In this document: positions 6,750 to 13,223 of the stretch, piece by piece
Layout: every line of letters starts with the position of its first letter
Numbering within the stretch: the stretch's first letter is position 1
Virus record (IMG/VR): IMGVR_UViG_3300042197_001023
Coordinates: 1-32,112 of that record
DNA length: 32,112 nucleotides
Reading direction: 5' to 3' (one strand)
From: a virus
Notes under the pieces: model-generated
Seen by the model: only the letters and a program-made list of their open reading frames with translations
Told to the model about the DNA's origin: nothing
Databases searched by the model: none
Program-made: the position numbers and the translations under genes

Positions 6750-6946
6750 TTCAGAACGTGAATGTAGTCAAAGGTTTTAATACACCAACCAGTTGCACAT
6801 GTAATCTCTTCGACTAGATCTTCATCATCACTTGCTTCCCAGATAGTGTTAGTTACTTCGTCGATGATTTCTTGTTGTGCATCTTGAGAAATTGTGCCAA
6901 AATCATCCTCAAAATCAAACTCAATGTCAACGATTTGGAATAACAT
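6746..6946 (-). CDS. Small acidic hypothetical protein (66 aa)
   Basis: I chose the start MLFQIVDIEFDFEDD because GGAG lies 7 nt upstream of that ATG, inside the end of the previous gene. It is acidic, ends WCIKTFDYIHVLK, and contains a Cys pair (ITCATGWCIK). No known family. Confidence 0.65.
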   Translation of the reverse strand: MLFQIVDIEFDFEDDFGTISQDAQQEIIDEVTNTIWEASDDEDLVEEITCATGWCIKTFDYIHVLK

Positions 6947-6948
6947 AA

Positions 6949-7092
6949 TCAAACTCCGAGAACTTTATCAACGACAGAATCGTATGCTTCTACATTCAAC
7001 CAATCGGGGATTTCACACCCAACGTGAAACTCAACAAGTGCTTGAAGAACTTCTAATTCTTCAGCAGTGAGTTGGAGAGTAGTTTGTGACAT
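6949..7092 (-). CDS. Small hypothetical protein (47 aa)
   Basis: MSQTTLQLTAEELEVLQALV, EFHVGCEIPDWLNVEAYDSVVDKVLGV. The TAEELEVLQALVEFH helix resembles small cyanophage proteins of unknown role. It ends GGAGTTTGA, giving the ribosome binding site for the next gene. Confidence 0.6.
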   Translation of the reverse strand: MSQTTLQLTAEELEVLQALVEFHVGCEIPDWLNVEAYDSVVDKVLGV

Positions 7093-7094
7093 AA

Positions 7095-7274
7095 TCAGAA
7101 ACGAATGATAGGGTGATCAACATCAAGGACATCACATTCCTCAGTCGCAAACACTAACTCTACAGATGCTTGAAATACTTCATCAGGTTCATCTTCAGAG
7201 CAGATTGCAACATCCTGATTCAGTTGTTCTTCAGAAAGTTGAGAAAGTTGTTCTAGAAGTTCTTTGTAAGTCAT
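7095..7274 (-). CDS. Conserved small protein (59 aa)
   Basis: MTYKELLEQLSQLSEEQLNQ, DVAIC, an acidic middle, then a strand and DVLDVDHPIIRF. The TYKELLEQLxxLxxEQLNxDV opening with a D-H-P-x-I-R-F end is a pattern I know from short phage and cyanobacterial proteins of unknown function. The ATG follows the upstream stop by 2 bp. Confidence 0.65.
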   Translation of the reverse strand: MTYKELLEQLSQLSEEQLNQDVAICSEDEPDEVFQASVELVFATEECDVLDVDHPIIRF

Positions 7275-7276
7275 AA

Positions 7277-7447
7277 TCAATCAACAACAGAGTAACAAGC
7301 AACCCAGGAAGGTACACCAGATAATGCTAACGAACTGTTGCGATCATCAGCATAATCTTGTGCAGCATCTTCAGAGTAGAAAGGTCCAATGTACTCAGGA
7401 GAATCGAGAGCATTGGAATCGAAACGGACGGTGAAAGTGGTGTTCAT
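7277..7447 (-). CDS. Small hypothetical protein (56 aa)
   Basis: MNTTFTVRFDSNALDSPEYI, GPFYSEDAAQDYADDRNSSLALSG, ending WVACYSVVD. The beta-helix order (TVRFD, FYSEDAAQDYADDRN) suggests a small alpha/beta fold. The ATG is directly after CR 4 and no other in-frame start exists nearby. First gene of a six-gene unit. Confidence 0.65.
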   Translation of the reverse strand: MNTTFTVRFDSNALDSPEYIGPFYSEDAAQDYADDRNSSLALSGVPSWVACYSVVD

Positions 7448-7476
7448 ACTATAGGTACAATTTCAAGGCCCCAGGT
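7445..7476 (-). repeat. CR element 4, heads the 7447-6434 unit
   Basis: Core with TTGAAATTGTACC then TATAGT, fused to the start codon ATG of the first of six coupled genes. Confidence 0.9.
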
Positions 7477-7485
7477 GACGATCAA

Positions 7486-7668
7486 TCAAAGACCATTGAT
7501 AAAATCAGCAAGTGCATCATCGTACTCTTCTTTAGAGTTGTAGATGCGACCGTGAATGTTACGCGGATAGGTTACATTCTGTCGTCCAGCATCAGCAATC
7601 ATTCGGCAGTCAGTTTCATCGTAACCCATCTCAATCAGGTTTTGAACGTAAGGATTATAGTGTGTCAT
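7486..7668 (-). CDS. Small hypothetical protein (60 aa)
   Basis: MTHYNPYVQNLIEMGYDETD, CRMIADAGRQNVTYPRNIHG, RIYNSKEEYDDALADFINGL. The first 30 residues look like a short UBA-like helix pair (LIEMGYDETDCRMIADAG), but I do not assign that fold. It lies 9 bp after the gene at 7678. Confidence 0.6.
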   Translation of the reverse strand: MTHYNPYVQNLIEMGYDETDCRMIADAGRQNVTYPRNIHGRIYNSKEEYDDALADFINGL

Positions 7669-7677
7669 TGTTGTTAC

Positions 7678-7860
7678 TCAGTTACCAAAGAAAGCATCAA
7701 ACTCATCAGCAATCTGATCAATCAATTCATCAGTTGCATTGAGATCGAAAGTATAGCAAACCCAATCTACAGTATCATTCAGATCAGTGTAGTTGTTGCA
7801 CAGAAAGTCACGCAGATCAGGTGCAATGTCGGTTTGGAAGTCGATTGAAGTGTTAGTCAT
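7678..7860 (-). CDS. Small acidic hypothetical protein (60 aa)
   Basis: MTNTSIDFQTDIAPDLRDFL, then LNDTVDWVCYTFDLNATDELIDQIADEFDAFFGN. Helical and acidic. The start is fused to CR 5, and its first six residues resemble the product at 4554 because both are encoded by the CR flank. Confidence 0.65.
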   Translation of the reverse strand: MTNTSIDFQTDIAPDLRDFLCNNYTDLNDTVDWVCYTFDLNATDELIDQIADEFDAFFGN

Positions 7861-7889
7861 ACTATAGGTACACTTTGAAGGCCCCAGGT
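7858..7889 (-). repeat. CR element 5, heads the 7860-7486 pair
   Basis: Core with CCTTCAAAGTGTACC, TATAGT, then the start codon. Confidence 0.9.
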
Positions 7890-7901
7890 TACCTTCATCA
7901 A

Positions 7902-8030
7902 TTATTTGCGAAGAGGACTATTCCAATACCTGCGAAAGACAGTAACAAGAATGATGCCCGTCGAAACAACACCAACCAAACCAAGAAAGGTAACAGCATC
8001 ACCAGAAAAGTTGTAAGTAGAGATTTCCAT
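7902..8030 (-). CDS. Single-pass membrane peptide (42 aa)
   Basis: MEISTYNFSGDAVTFLGLVG is followed by a hydrophobic segment (about residues 13-32) and a basic end (RRYWNSPLRK), so the C-terminus probably faces the cytoplasm. The layout recalls PsbN-like or other small photosynthetic-membrane peptides, but I see no diagnostic motif. Second gene behind CR 6. Confidence 0.6.
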   Translation of the reverse strand: MEISTYNFSGDAVTFLGLVGVVSTGIILVTVFRRYWNSPLRK

Positions 8031-8060
8031 TGTGTGTAAAATAAGTGAGATTTGCTTTCT

Positions 8061-8312
8061 TCAACCACCAAACATTTCATCAAAGAGATCACCCATTTCA
8101 ATGATTTCGTTCTGACGATCAATCTGATTTCGCATCTCAATGAGTGCTTGCTGTTGCATTTTGAGTTTCAACAACTGGTCACCAAGTTTGTGGAGTTTGT
8201 TGTTAATTTCAACACGATCCATTCCGTTCACCGTAGTCACAGTGATTGGCATACCTTGTGACATCGTGGTGCGTTCGGAGATGATGTTGGGCATTGCTTG
8301 AGTGCTGTTCAT
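8061..8312 (-). CDS. Coiled-coil hypothetical protein (83 aa)
   Basis: The second half is a long helix with coiled-coil character (NNKLHKLGDQLLKLKMQQQA, LIEMRNQIDRQNEII), ending EMGDLFDEMFGG. The ATG touching CR 6 is the first start; another Met lies at residue 7 (AMPNII). Confidence 0.65.
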   Translation of the reverse strand: MNSTQAMPNIISERTTMSQGMPITVTTVNGMDRVEINNKLHKLGDQLLKLKMQQQALIEMRNQIDRQNEIIEMGDLFDEMFGG

Positions 8313-8341
8313 ACTATAGGGACAATTTCAAGGCCCCAGGT
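8310..8341 (-). repeat. CR element 6, heads the 8312-7902 pair
   Basis: Consensus form: TTGAAATTGTCCC and TATAGT, fused to ATG. Confidence 0.92.
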
Positions 8342-8346
8342 GAGCA

Positions 8347-8511
8347 TCATCCAGGAAGGTCAAACTTAATTCTAACCATGTCCCTCTGAAACTTCTCAAT
8401 CTTTTCATACACATCCACAAACAATTCGCAGAGGTTGTGTAAATCTACATTCTGTCCATCAGGTGCAATGAACTCACGAATTGTGTTGTACTTTTCTTCT
8501 GAACTACTCAT
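8347..8511 (-). CDS. Small helical hypothetical protein (54 aa)
   Basis: MSSSEEKYNTIREFIAPDGQ, NVDLHNLCELFVDVYEKIEK, FQRDMVRIKFDLPG. Its ATG overlaps the stop of the gene at 8508 as ATGA, so the pair is translated together from the sigma70 promoter at 8805-8833. CR 6 follows its stop by 5 bp. Confidence 0.65.
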   Translation of the reverse strand: MSSSEEKYNTIREFIAPDGQNVDLHNLCELFVDVYEKIEKFQRDMVRIKFDLPG

Positions 8512-8798
8512 ACAAAATACTCCTCTAAAATAGATTTTTTCGGTGGTTCCATTCCACTATACGCAGTGGTGGTAGATTTGACATCATCAATCACCTTTCC
8601 CACATCTTTGTAATTTATAGGACGATGGAACTTACCTGTCTTGGTGTTGAAAAATCCCCAGCAACAACGGACAATTTTTCCATTGTTGTAATCAAACTTT
8701 CTATCGTAAACAACTACAATTCTAACTATGTTGCGTTTATATTCCTCAACTTCATAATGAGTTTGCGCGGGCGGTTGATGTGGAAAATTGATTTTCAT
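8508..8798 (-). CDS. Conserved cyanophage hypothetical protein (96 aa)
   Basis: From MKINFPHQPPAQTHYEVEEY the protein follows a cyanophage family pattern: YKRNIVRIVVVYDRKFDYNN, CCWGFFNTKTGKFHRPINYK. A start six codons upstream exists but overlaps the -10 box of the promoter. The chosen ATG lies 6 nt after the -10 hexamer, so the mRNA may be leaderless. Confidence 0.7.
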   Translation of the reverse strand: MKINFPHQPPAQTHYEVEEYKRNIVRIVVVYDRKFDYNNGKIVRCCWGFFNTKTGKFHRPINYKDVGKVIDDVKSTTTAYSGMEPPKKSILEEYFV

Positions 8799-8804
8799 AT
8801 CCAA

Positions 8805-8833
8805 ATAATAATACAAAAAGTTTAACTTGTCAA
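8805..8833 (-). promoter_or_regulatory. Sigma70 early promoter, possibly for a leaderless mRNA
   Basis: Minus strand: TTGACA (8828-8833), 17 bp, TATTAT (8805-8810), then TTGGAT and ATG. The expected transcription start falls on or beside the A of the ATG at 8798. The -35 box overlaps the stop codon of the GIY-YIG gene. Confidence 0.75.
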
Positions 8834-9429
8834 GATGAGTGGGACACTATTCTTGCCGTCCATCCTTTATGTTGTTTGTATTTTCCAGTAATTACACTAT
8901 GTAAACATCCAGCATTTAATCCATTATCTCTACAAAATTGTTTAAGGTTATTTGATTGATATTGTCTTCCATTTGGACTTGTAAAAATATAATTATATTT
9001 ACATCTCAACTCAATTTGTTCTTTTGTCAATTTAATTCCTAATCTTGACGGTGGTTTAATGTTTTTTCTCTTTAATGTATCTCTAATTTTATTTTTTATC
9101 TCTTCAGTAAATATATAATTCTTTCTTCCTTCAAATAAAGCATTTTTATGATCATCATTTAATCGTCTTCCTGATGTTCCTTCTCCACCATTAGTTTTGT
9201 TTCTTAAAATGCCTGTCCCTAAGTCTTTTCTACCTAAGATAGAAATCATATAAACTTCATGCCTAAATGCTTCTTCTTCTGTTAGATTATTTTTTAGAAT
9301 TAAAACTCTTTCTTTTTTAGGAACACCTACAGTGTGTCTTTTATCGTATAAACGATGATTTTTTCCCTTTCCAATGTAGTAAGGTGTTCCATCTTCTCGC
9401 AAATATGCGTAAGTGTAATAATTAGTCAT
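8830..9429 (-). CDS. GIY-YIG homing endonuclease (199 aa)
   Basis: The N-terminal nuclease domain (about 1-90) has the paired motifs YTYAYLREDGTPYYIGKGKN, an Arg-rich helix, and EVYMISILGRKDLGTGILRN followed by NGGEG. This is the arrangement of Seg and I-TevI-like phage enzymes. A linker is followed by a C-terminal DNA-binding module (about 145-195: SPNGRQYQSNNLKQFCRDNG, KYKQHKGW) that is also present in the HNH enzyme at 10759. It would cut phage genomes lacking it. Expression seems to be under a late promoter buried in a stem. Confidence 0.88.
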   Translation of the reverse strand: MTNYYTYAYLREDGTPYYIGKGKNHRLYDKRHTVGVPKKERVLILKNNLTEEEAFRHEVYMISILGRKDLGTGILRNKTNGGEGTSGRRLNDDHKNALFEGRKNYIFTEEIKNKIRDTLKRKNIKPPSRLGIKLTKEQIELRCKYNYIFTSPNGRQYQSNNLKQFCRDNGLNAGCLHSVITGKYKQHKGWTARIVSHSS

Positions 9430-9435
9430 TTGCTT

Positions 9436-9527
9436 TTAACTAACCGCATTAGTATTTATAATACAAAGGAGGAGATTTCTCTCCTCCCACCTTACAGATT
9501 GCGGTCAGTTAAGGCACTATTATTTAT
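9436..9527 (-). promoter_or_regulatory. Late-promoter/stem control module A of the GIY-YIG gene
   Basis: Arms TTAACTGACCGCA (9500-9512, minus sense first) and TGCGGTTAGTTAA (9436-9448) pair over 13 bp including one G-U. Inside are a GGAGGAGA/TCTCCTCC hairpin (about 9469-9488) and the late promoter TATAAATA (9453-9460). The downstream arm ends 8 nt before the start codon. A second late core (ATAAATA, 9521-9527) lies outside the stem. Read-through RNA should hide the start region; RNA from the inner promoter lacks the first arm. Confidence 0.75.
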
Positions 9528-9700
9528 CATTGAACACGCACACCAATGACTTCACAGGGTTGACTATCATCGAACCATTCATAAAACTCATTCATAATGG
9601 CATCTGCTGTATCATAATCACCAGATTTTAGATGATACTCTACCATACTGTCAACCTGATCTTTGATACTCAGAATGAGATTGTGTCGTGCTTTGTTCAT
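9527..9700 (-). CDS. Small hypothetical protein (57 aa)
   Basis: MNKARHNLILSIKDQVDSMV, EYHLKSGDYDTADAIMNEFY, EWFDDSQPCEVIGVRVQ. Helical start, strand end. Its 3' end overlaps the outer late promoter of module A, so the endonuclease was inserted directly behind this gene. Confidence 0.65.
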   Translation of the reverse strand: MNKARHNLILSIKDQVDSMVEYHLKSGDYDTADAIMNEFYEWFDDSQPCEVIGVRVQ

Positions 9701-9703
9701 CGT

Positions 9704-9865
9704 TCAGACAGAGAGAGTAACGTCGATTTCTTTAATGTTTAGACCACAGAGTTGTTCATAAACTCGGTTGAGAATAATTTTAGCAGCAGACTTTGCTTTG
9801 GATTTCTCATACCAGATGGTACAAAGTCCATCAAAAGTTTCAACGTAAATGCGATAGTTTTTCAT
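9704..9865 (-). CDS. Small hypothetical protein (53 aa)
   Basis: MKNYRIYVETFDGLCTIWYE, KSKAKSAAKIILNRVYEQLC, GLNIKEIDVTLSV: strand-strand-helix-strand. This pattern of RIYVET followed by a KAKSAAK helix is common among small phage proteins with a double-psi or ferredoxin-like shape; the function is unknown. TAATG overlap with the upstream stop. Confidence 0.65.
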   Translation of the reverse strand: MKNYRIYVETFDGLCTIWYEKSKAKSAAKIILNRVYEQLCGLNIKEIDVTLSV

Positions 9866-10014
9866 TAGTCAAGACACACAAAGTTGTAATCAATAATGTC
9901 TTCACCTTCATCAAGATTGAGACATTCAGCAATAGCATCAGGGATAAACTTGCGAGGATGACTATTCTCATCAATCACAATCTCAAGTTTAACAACCCAA
10001 GTTTTGGTAGTCAT
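9865..10014 (-). CDS. Conserved small protein (49 aa)
   Basis: I chose the start MTTKTWVVKLEIVIDENSHP, followed by RKFIPDAIAECLNLDEGEDI and YNFVCLD. The element VTIDExSHPRKFxPDAIxECL recurs in cyanophages; the function is unknown. Longer starts would run into the previous gene. It begins one base before the upstream stop. Confidence 0.7.
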   Translation of the reverse strand: MTTKTWVVKLEIVIDENSHPRKFIPDAIAECLNLDEGEDIIDYNFVCLD

Positions 10015-10015
10015 T

Positions 10016-10189
10016 TCAGTTCTGGTGTTGTTTGAGGTGAAGTTTGATACAATCCATAACCTCATCAAGTGTTGGAGCATTACCATCATAGTAGTAATCC
10101 ATATTCATTACATCTGTGACTTTGAGAGTGTAATAAACATCTCCATTAGGAAAATACTGTTTGATTTCGATGTAAGTTTCGTAATCCAT
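10016..10189 (-). CDS. Small hypothetical protein (57 aa)
   Basis: MDYETYIEIKQYFPNGDVYY, TLKVTDVMNMDYYYDGNAPT, then a helix LDEVMDCIKLHLKQHQN. Beta hairpin then helix. The start follows the upstream stop by 2 bp. Confidence 0.65.
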   Translation of the reverse strand: MDYETYIEIKQYFPNGDVYYTLKVTDVMNMDYYYDGNAPTLDEVMDCIKLHLKQHQN

Positions 10190-10191
10190 AA

Positions 10192-10431
10192 TCAGTAGAG
10201 GAGAGAAAATGAACCACAGAAGCGACGAACCCATTGCAAAGTATCATAATGGGAACGCGGTTTGCTCATCACCATACTCGTATTCTTTTCAGGATTGAGA
10301 GCAATCGCAACATACTGATGACCACATTCTTGCCATTCAGGTGTCACTTGCTGAATGAACATTTGGCAGACTTTGCCTTCTTTCCAGTTGGTCGTGTAGT
10401 GAAAGATTTCAGTCATTTGATCAGTGCTCAT
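10192..10431 (-). CDS. Hypothetical protein (79 aa)
   Basis: MSTDQMTEIFHYTTNWKEGK, VCQMFIQQVTPEWQECGHQY, VAIALN. The family-like part begins at MTEIFHYTTNWKEG, so the second ATG (10416) may be the true start and the first five residues may be CR-encoded. Aromatic and strand-rich. First gene of a five-gene unit. Confidence 0.65.
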   Translation of the reverse strand: MSTDQMTEIFHYTTNWKEGKVCQMFIQQVTPEWQECGHQYVAIALNPEKNTSMVMSKPRSHYDTLQWVRRFCGSFSLLY

Positions 10432-10460
10432 ACTATAGAGACACTTTGAAGGCCCCAGGT
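10429..10460 (-). repeat. CR element 7, heads the 10431-9527 unit
   Basis: Core with CCTTCAAAGTGTCTC, TATAGT, ATG AGC AC. Five closely spaced genes follow. Confidence 0.9.
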
Positions 10461-10469
10461 TACTAACTG

Positions 10470-10724
10470 TTACCAAGTTCCGCGTTGGATGTGGATTTTA
10501 CGGATCTCCTGATAAAGAAACTGACGAAGTTTAGGGTCGGTAGTGTTATCAAAAGCATAATGTAGACGATTTAGGTATTCTTGTTGTGTGATACCAATGT
10601 TACCATTCCCACCCAAGTCATTGAGTGAAGAACCTGCCTTTCTTCGTGGTTGAGAAACTGTACCAGAAGTTCTCAACTTCGGTTTTATTTTAGATAGATT
10701 AGATGTTGCAAAATCAGTAGTCAT
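10470..10724 (-). CDS. Small basic hypothetical protein (84 aa)
   Basis: A polar basic N-terminal half (LSKIKPKLRTSGTVSQPRRK) is followed by a helical half (QQEYLNRLHYAFDNTTDPKL, RQFLYQEIRKIHIQRG). No known domain. It diverges from the plus-strand HNH gene across a 34-bp gap. Confidence 0.6.
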   Translation of the reverse strand: MTTDFATSNLSKIKPKLRTSGTVSQPRRKAGSSLNDLGGNGNIGITQQEYLNRLHYAFDNTTDPKLRQFLYQEIRKIHIQRGTW

Positions 10725-10728
10725 TATG

Positions 10729-10735
10729 CTAAATA
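10729..10735 (+). promoter_or_regulatory. Late promoter CTAAATA for the HNH gene at 10759
   Basis: CTAAATA followed by ATACAGGTAA, 23 bp before the ATG. The AATACAGGTAA leader also precedes the HNH gene at 5440, where the late-like core is ATAAAATA. Confidence 0.6.
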
Positions 10736-10758
10736 ATACAGGTAACTTTGGTTAAACA

Positions 10759-11412
10759 ATGAGGCACAAGCATCACATCATTCCCAAGCATAGAGGTGGA
10801 ACAAATGACCCATCAAATCTGGTTGAGATTAGTTTGACGCAACACGCAATGTTTCATTATTGTGAATGGAAATTGTATGGAAAGAGAGCAGATTATGTTG
10901 CTTGGAAAAGATTAGTTGGTAACTTAAATGATGAAGAACTTGTGCATCAAAAACTCATTATGGGAGGAGAAAATGGAGGAAGAAAAGTCAAAGAACTTGG
11001 TTTAGGTATCTTTGCGATGAGTAAAGAAAGGAGGAGTGAAGTTAGCAAAAGAGGAGGAAAGATTGGCGGAAAGATTGGTGGATTGAGTAAAAGTGAAAAG
11101 AAACTAAATGCCGCCAGAAAAAATATGTTAAAGGCAGTTGAAAAAGCAAGAGAAGCAGGAGTATTTGATTATGAAATGTCTAAAGAAAGAGGAATAAAAG
11201 GTAATAAATCTCAAAGAGAAAAGTTTGAGAATGAAGGTAGAACAATCGCAGAACAAAAGTGGATTGTAACTACACCAGAGGGAGAAACATTAGAAGTATC
11301 AAATCTCAAAAAGTTTTGTAGAGAGAATAACTTACTACCAAACAAAATGTGTGAAGTTGGTAAAGGAAAGTGGAAACAACATAGAGGTTATGCTTGTAAG
11401 AGATTAGAGTAA
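10759..11412 (+). CDS. HNH homing endonuclease (217 aa)
   Basis: The HNH motif is at the extreme N-terminus: KHHIIPKHRGGTNDPSNLVE followed by SLTQHAMFHYCEW (H, N and H positions all present). A Gly/Lys-rich linker with GGKIGGKIGG repeats leads to a C-terminal module (about 165-215: TPEGETLEVSNLKKFCRENN, GKWKQHRGYACK). That module is shared with the GIY-YIG enzyme at 8830. The gene is on the opposite strand to all neighbours and abuts a gene stop at 11414. Confidence 0.85.
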   Translation: MRHKHHIIPKHRGGTNDPSNLVEISLTQHAMFHYCEWKLYGKRADYVAWKRLVGNLNDEELVHQKLIMGGENGGRKVKELGLGIFAMSKERRSEVSKRGGKIGGKIGGLSKSEKKLNAARKNMLKAVEKAREAGVFDYEMSKERGIKGNKSQREKFENEGRTIAEQKWIVTTPEGETLEVSNLKKFCRENNLLPNKMCEVGKGKWKQHRGYACKRLE

Positions 11413-11413
11413 G

Positions 11414-11650
11414 TCATCGTGCAATAATGTCCAGAGTTTCCATCAGCATCATAGAAAGGTCTACTTGATTGTCTTCATCAACCACAGGAATGTTAGCATC
11501 AACGAACTCAGATGCTAATTGTTGCAGAAGGACAGTCATTCTCTCATCAGCATAAGCAAAGGTGGCAAAATCACTCTTGAAACCATCACGCAGCAGACGC
11601 AGAGAACGTGTTACTGTTAGGTCTTTGATTTCTTGTTGGTAGTCAGTCAT
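11414..11650 (-). CDS. Small hypothetical protein (78 aa)
   Basis: I chose the start MTDYQQEIKDLTVTRSLRLL, which lies 1 bp after the upstream stop. It continues RDGFKSDFATFAYADERMTV and an acidic helical end (QVDLSMMLMETLDIIAR). No recognised family. Last gene behind CR 8. Confidence 0.65.
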   Translation of the reverse strand: MTDYQQEIKDLTVTRSLRLLRDGFKSDFATFAYADERMTVLLQQLASEFVDANIPVVDEDNQVDLSMMLMETLDIIAR

Positions 11651-11651
11651 T

Positions 11652-11852
11652 TCAGTTACCTTCAGAGATTTGGTTGAGAACATTGCGGGCAAATCGCATA
11701 AAATCGTATGCACTCACACCATCAACAGAATAAAAGTCAAGGACATCAGATCCGTTGTAAGTATTCACAATCAGCAGACAAGCATCATACAGGGCAGCAA
11801 GATGCTCCTCTTTTGAGTGAAACTGAATTGCATTGTAGGTGGGAAGTGTCAT
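11652..11852 (-). CDS. Small hypothetical protein (66 aa)
   Basis: MTLPTYNAIQFHSKEEHLAA, LYDACLLIVNTYNGSDVLDF, YSVDGVSAYDFMRFARNVLN. Helical. ATGA overlap with the upstream gene. Confidence 0.65.
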   Translation of the reverse strand: MTLPTYNAIQFHSKEEHLAALYDACLLIVNTYNGSDVLDFYSVDGVSAYDFMRFARNVLNQISEGN

Positions 11853-11968
11853 TTCAGTTTGAGTTTGAGTGATTGAAGTGCTTGTTTGCGGGACTTAATT
11901 TTGCCCTTACACATACCCTTGGTTCGTTTACACTTACCAGAATTGTGTTGCCAGTTGGGTGTCTTCAT
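11849..11968 (-). CDS. Very basic small peptide (39 aa)
   Basis: MKTPNWQHNSGKCKRTKGMC, KGKIKSRKQALQSLKLKLK. A Cys-x5-Cys pair (C13, C20) among Lys and Arg residues could form a mini zinc site or bind nucleic acid; this is inference. The start is fused to CR 8 and the stop overlaps the next gene as ATGA. Confidence 0.6.
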   Translation of the reverse strand: MKTPNWQHNSGKCKRTKGMCKGKIKSRKQALQSLKLKLK

Positions 11969-11997
11969 ACTATAGGAACACTTTCAAGGCCCCAGGT
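11966..11997 (-). repeat. CR element 8, heads the 11968-11414 unit
   Basis: Core with TTGAAAGTGTTCC, TATAGT, ATG. Its upstream edge overlaps the stop codon of the metallopeptidase gene. Confidence 0.9.
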
Positions 11998-12467
11998 TAC
12001 AGTCGATGACGTGAAATGGTGTGGCAGATAGTGTTACAAATGTTCACACCTGTGGTCTCGAAGATGTACTCTTCATACAGAGTTTCTTCTTGATCTCGTG
12101 CTTCAATCTCGTGTGGTTGATACCAATACTCATACTTTTCAACTGGTTCTTTACAATAACAAACTTTTCCGCGACGTAACTGCAGTGAACCTACAACCCA
12201 TTGGCGAAGATGCACCAACTCGTGTAAAAGAGTTTTTGTATACAACTCTTTGTCCATGTAGGTGTTTAATTCAATCAGAAAGTGCCGAGGACGGTAAGTT
12301 TCATCAGCAACATCACAATAACCATGAACACCTTCTCTTCGCAGTCCTCGATGTAAAATCTTCACATCAATCTTGTGACGTGGAAGAAACTTATTCAAAA
12401 ACCAGGAAGTAACACTTTCACAGAGGAGTTTGCTATAACCGTATCCAGAATGTGAAATGTCAGGCAT
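11997..12467 (-). CDS. SprT-like zinc metallopeptidase (156 aa)
   Basis: The zinc motif LHELVHLRQW (HExxH at residues 82-86) is followed by a third-ligand region QPHEIEARDQEE (about 118-129), as in SprT and related phage peptidases. The upstream domain (LPRHKIDVKILHRGLR) is typical of the fold. Longer starts up to 12611 would overlap the zinc-ribbon gene; MPDISHSG fits the family length. Phage versions may degrade DNA-bound or repair proteins, by analogy with Spartan. Confidence 0.7.
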   Translation of the reverse strand: MPDISHSGYGYSKLLCESVTSWFLNKFLPRHKIDVKILHRGLRREGVHGYCDVADETYRPRHFLIELNTYMDKELYTKTLLHELVHLRQWVVGSLQLRRGKVCYCKEPVEKYEYWYQPHEIEARDQEETLYEEYIFETTGVNICNTICHTISRHRL

Positions 12468-12525
12468 GATCCCCAATGTAGAAACCAAATGAATGAAAAA
12501 ACAAAGATAAGTTTGTATGTTGCTG

Positions 12526-12735
12526 TCATCCCATACCTCTTGGAAATTGGTGTTTACAATCAGGACACAACCAGTGATCAATTCTATCACCATTAAGCAA
12601 CTCAACGCCAATCACACGACTATAGAAATAGGGAGGAGAATAGTTTTCCCAGTATTCTTCTGGGATAGGCAAATCAAACCAATTTGTACCACATTTGGGG
12701 CAATTCTCAAGTTTTGTGATGTCAGTGTAGTTCAT
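12526..12735 (-). CDS. Small zinc-ribbon protein (69 aa)
   Basis: Two Cys knuckles (CPKCGTNWFD near residue 12 and CPDCKHQFPRG near 58) make a four-Cys zinc ribbon. The start MNYTDITKLE overlaps the upstream stop as ATGA. It probably binds nucleic acid or serves as a protein contact; the partner is unknown. Confidence 0.7.
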   Translation of the reverse strand: MNYTDITKLENCPKCGTNWFDLPIPEEYWENYSPPYFYSRVIGVELLNGDRIDHWLCPDCKHQFPRGMG

Positions 12736-13193
12736 TTTGCGTACAGATAACCACCAGACCAATCTGCATTTTCAAGCAACCATTCACGATCAGCAATCAA
12801 TCGCAGGTCATAACGAACACCTTTGGCAGGTGCTTTCCAGGATGCAGACTTATACACTTGTCCAGTCTTTTTATCAATGAAGCAATGCACACTGCGCGAT
12901 CCTGCTGCGTTCATAATCACTTTATGATACTTTCTACCAGTTTCAGGATAGAACTCATAATCACAAATACCATCTTTCAGTTTAGCAATTTGCTTCTGAT
13001 GATACTCAACTGCCTCACCATACTTGTCAATCGTCGTTTGATGAGAACGGATAGAATAGTCGATGTAGTTCTGACGCAGTGCTTCACACAGAGCATAAGT
13101 GTGCCCCAGAACAGCAAGTTCAATGTTCTTGCGTGCTTCTTGTTGTGCAGAATAGTCTGCAAAGGTTGTAGTAGTCATTTGTGCAGTGCTCAT
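12732..13193 (-). CDS. Conserved cyanophage hypothetical protein (153 aa)
   Basis: The C-terminal half carries a signature found in many cyanophage proteins: HKVIMNAAGSRSVHCFIDKK, TGQVYKSASWKAPAKGVRYD, and an end WSGGYLYAK. The N-terminal half is helical. The first five residues (MSTAQ) may be CR-encoded; the ATG at 13178 (MTTTTFADYS) is an alternative start. Function unknown. Confidence 0.75.
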   Translation of the reverse strand: MSTAQMTTTTFADYSAQQEARKNIELAVLGHTYALCEALRQNYIDYSIRSHQTTIDKYGEAVEYHQKQIAKLKDGICDYEFYPETGRKYHKVIMNAAGSRSVHCFIDKKTGQVYKSASWKAPAKGVRYDLRLIADREWLLENADWSGGYLYAK

Positions 13194-13222
13194 ACTATAG
13201 GGGCACTTTGAAGGCCCCAGGT
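13191..13222 (-). repeat. CR element 9, heads the 13193-11997 unit
   Basis: Core with CCTTCAAAGTGCCCC, TATAGT, ATG AGC AC. The downstream flank is nearly the same as at CR 7 (ATGAGCACTG, then CAAATGACT). Confidence 0.9.
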
Positions 13223-13223
13223 T

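Noticed and set aside
12395-12529. A 44-residue hydrophobic frame (MTATYKLIFVFSFIWFLHWG) beginning as ATGA on the zinc-ribbon stop.
   Set aside because: It overlaps the metallopeptidase start by about 70 bp. It may be real but has no further support.
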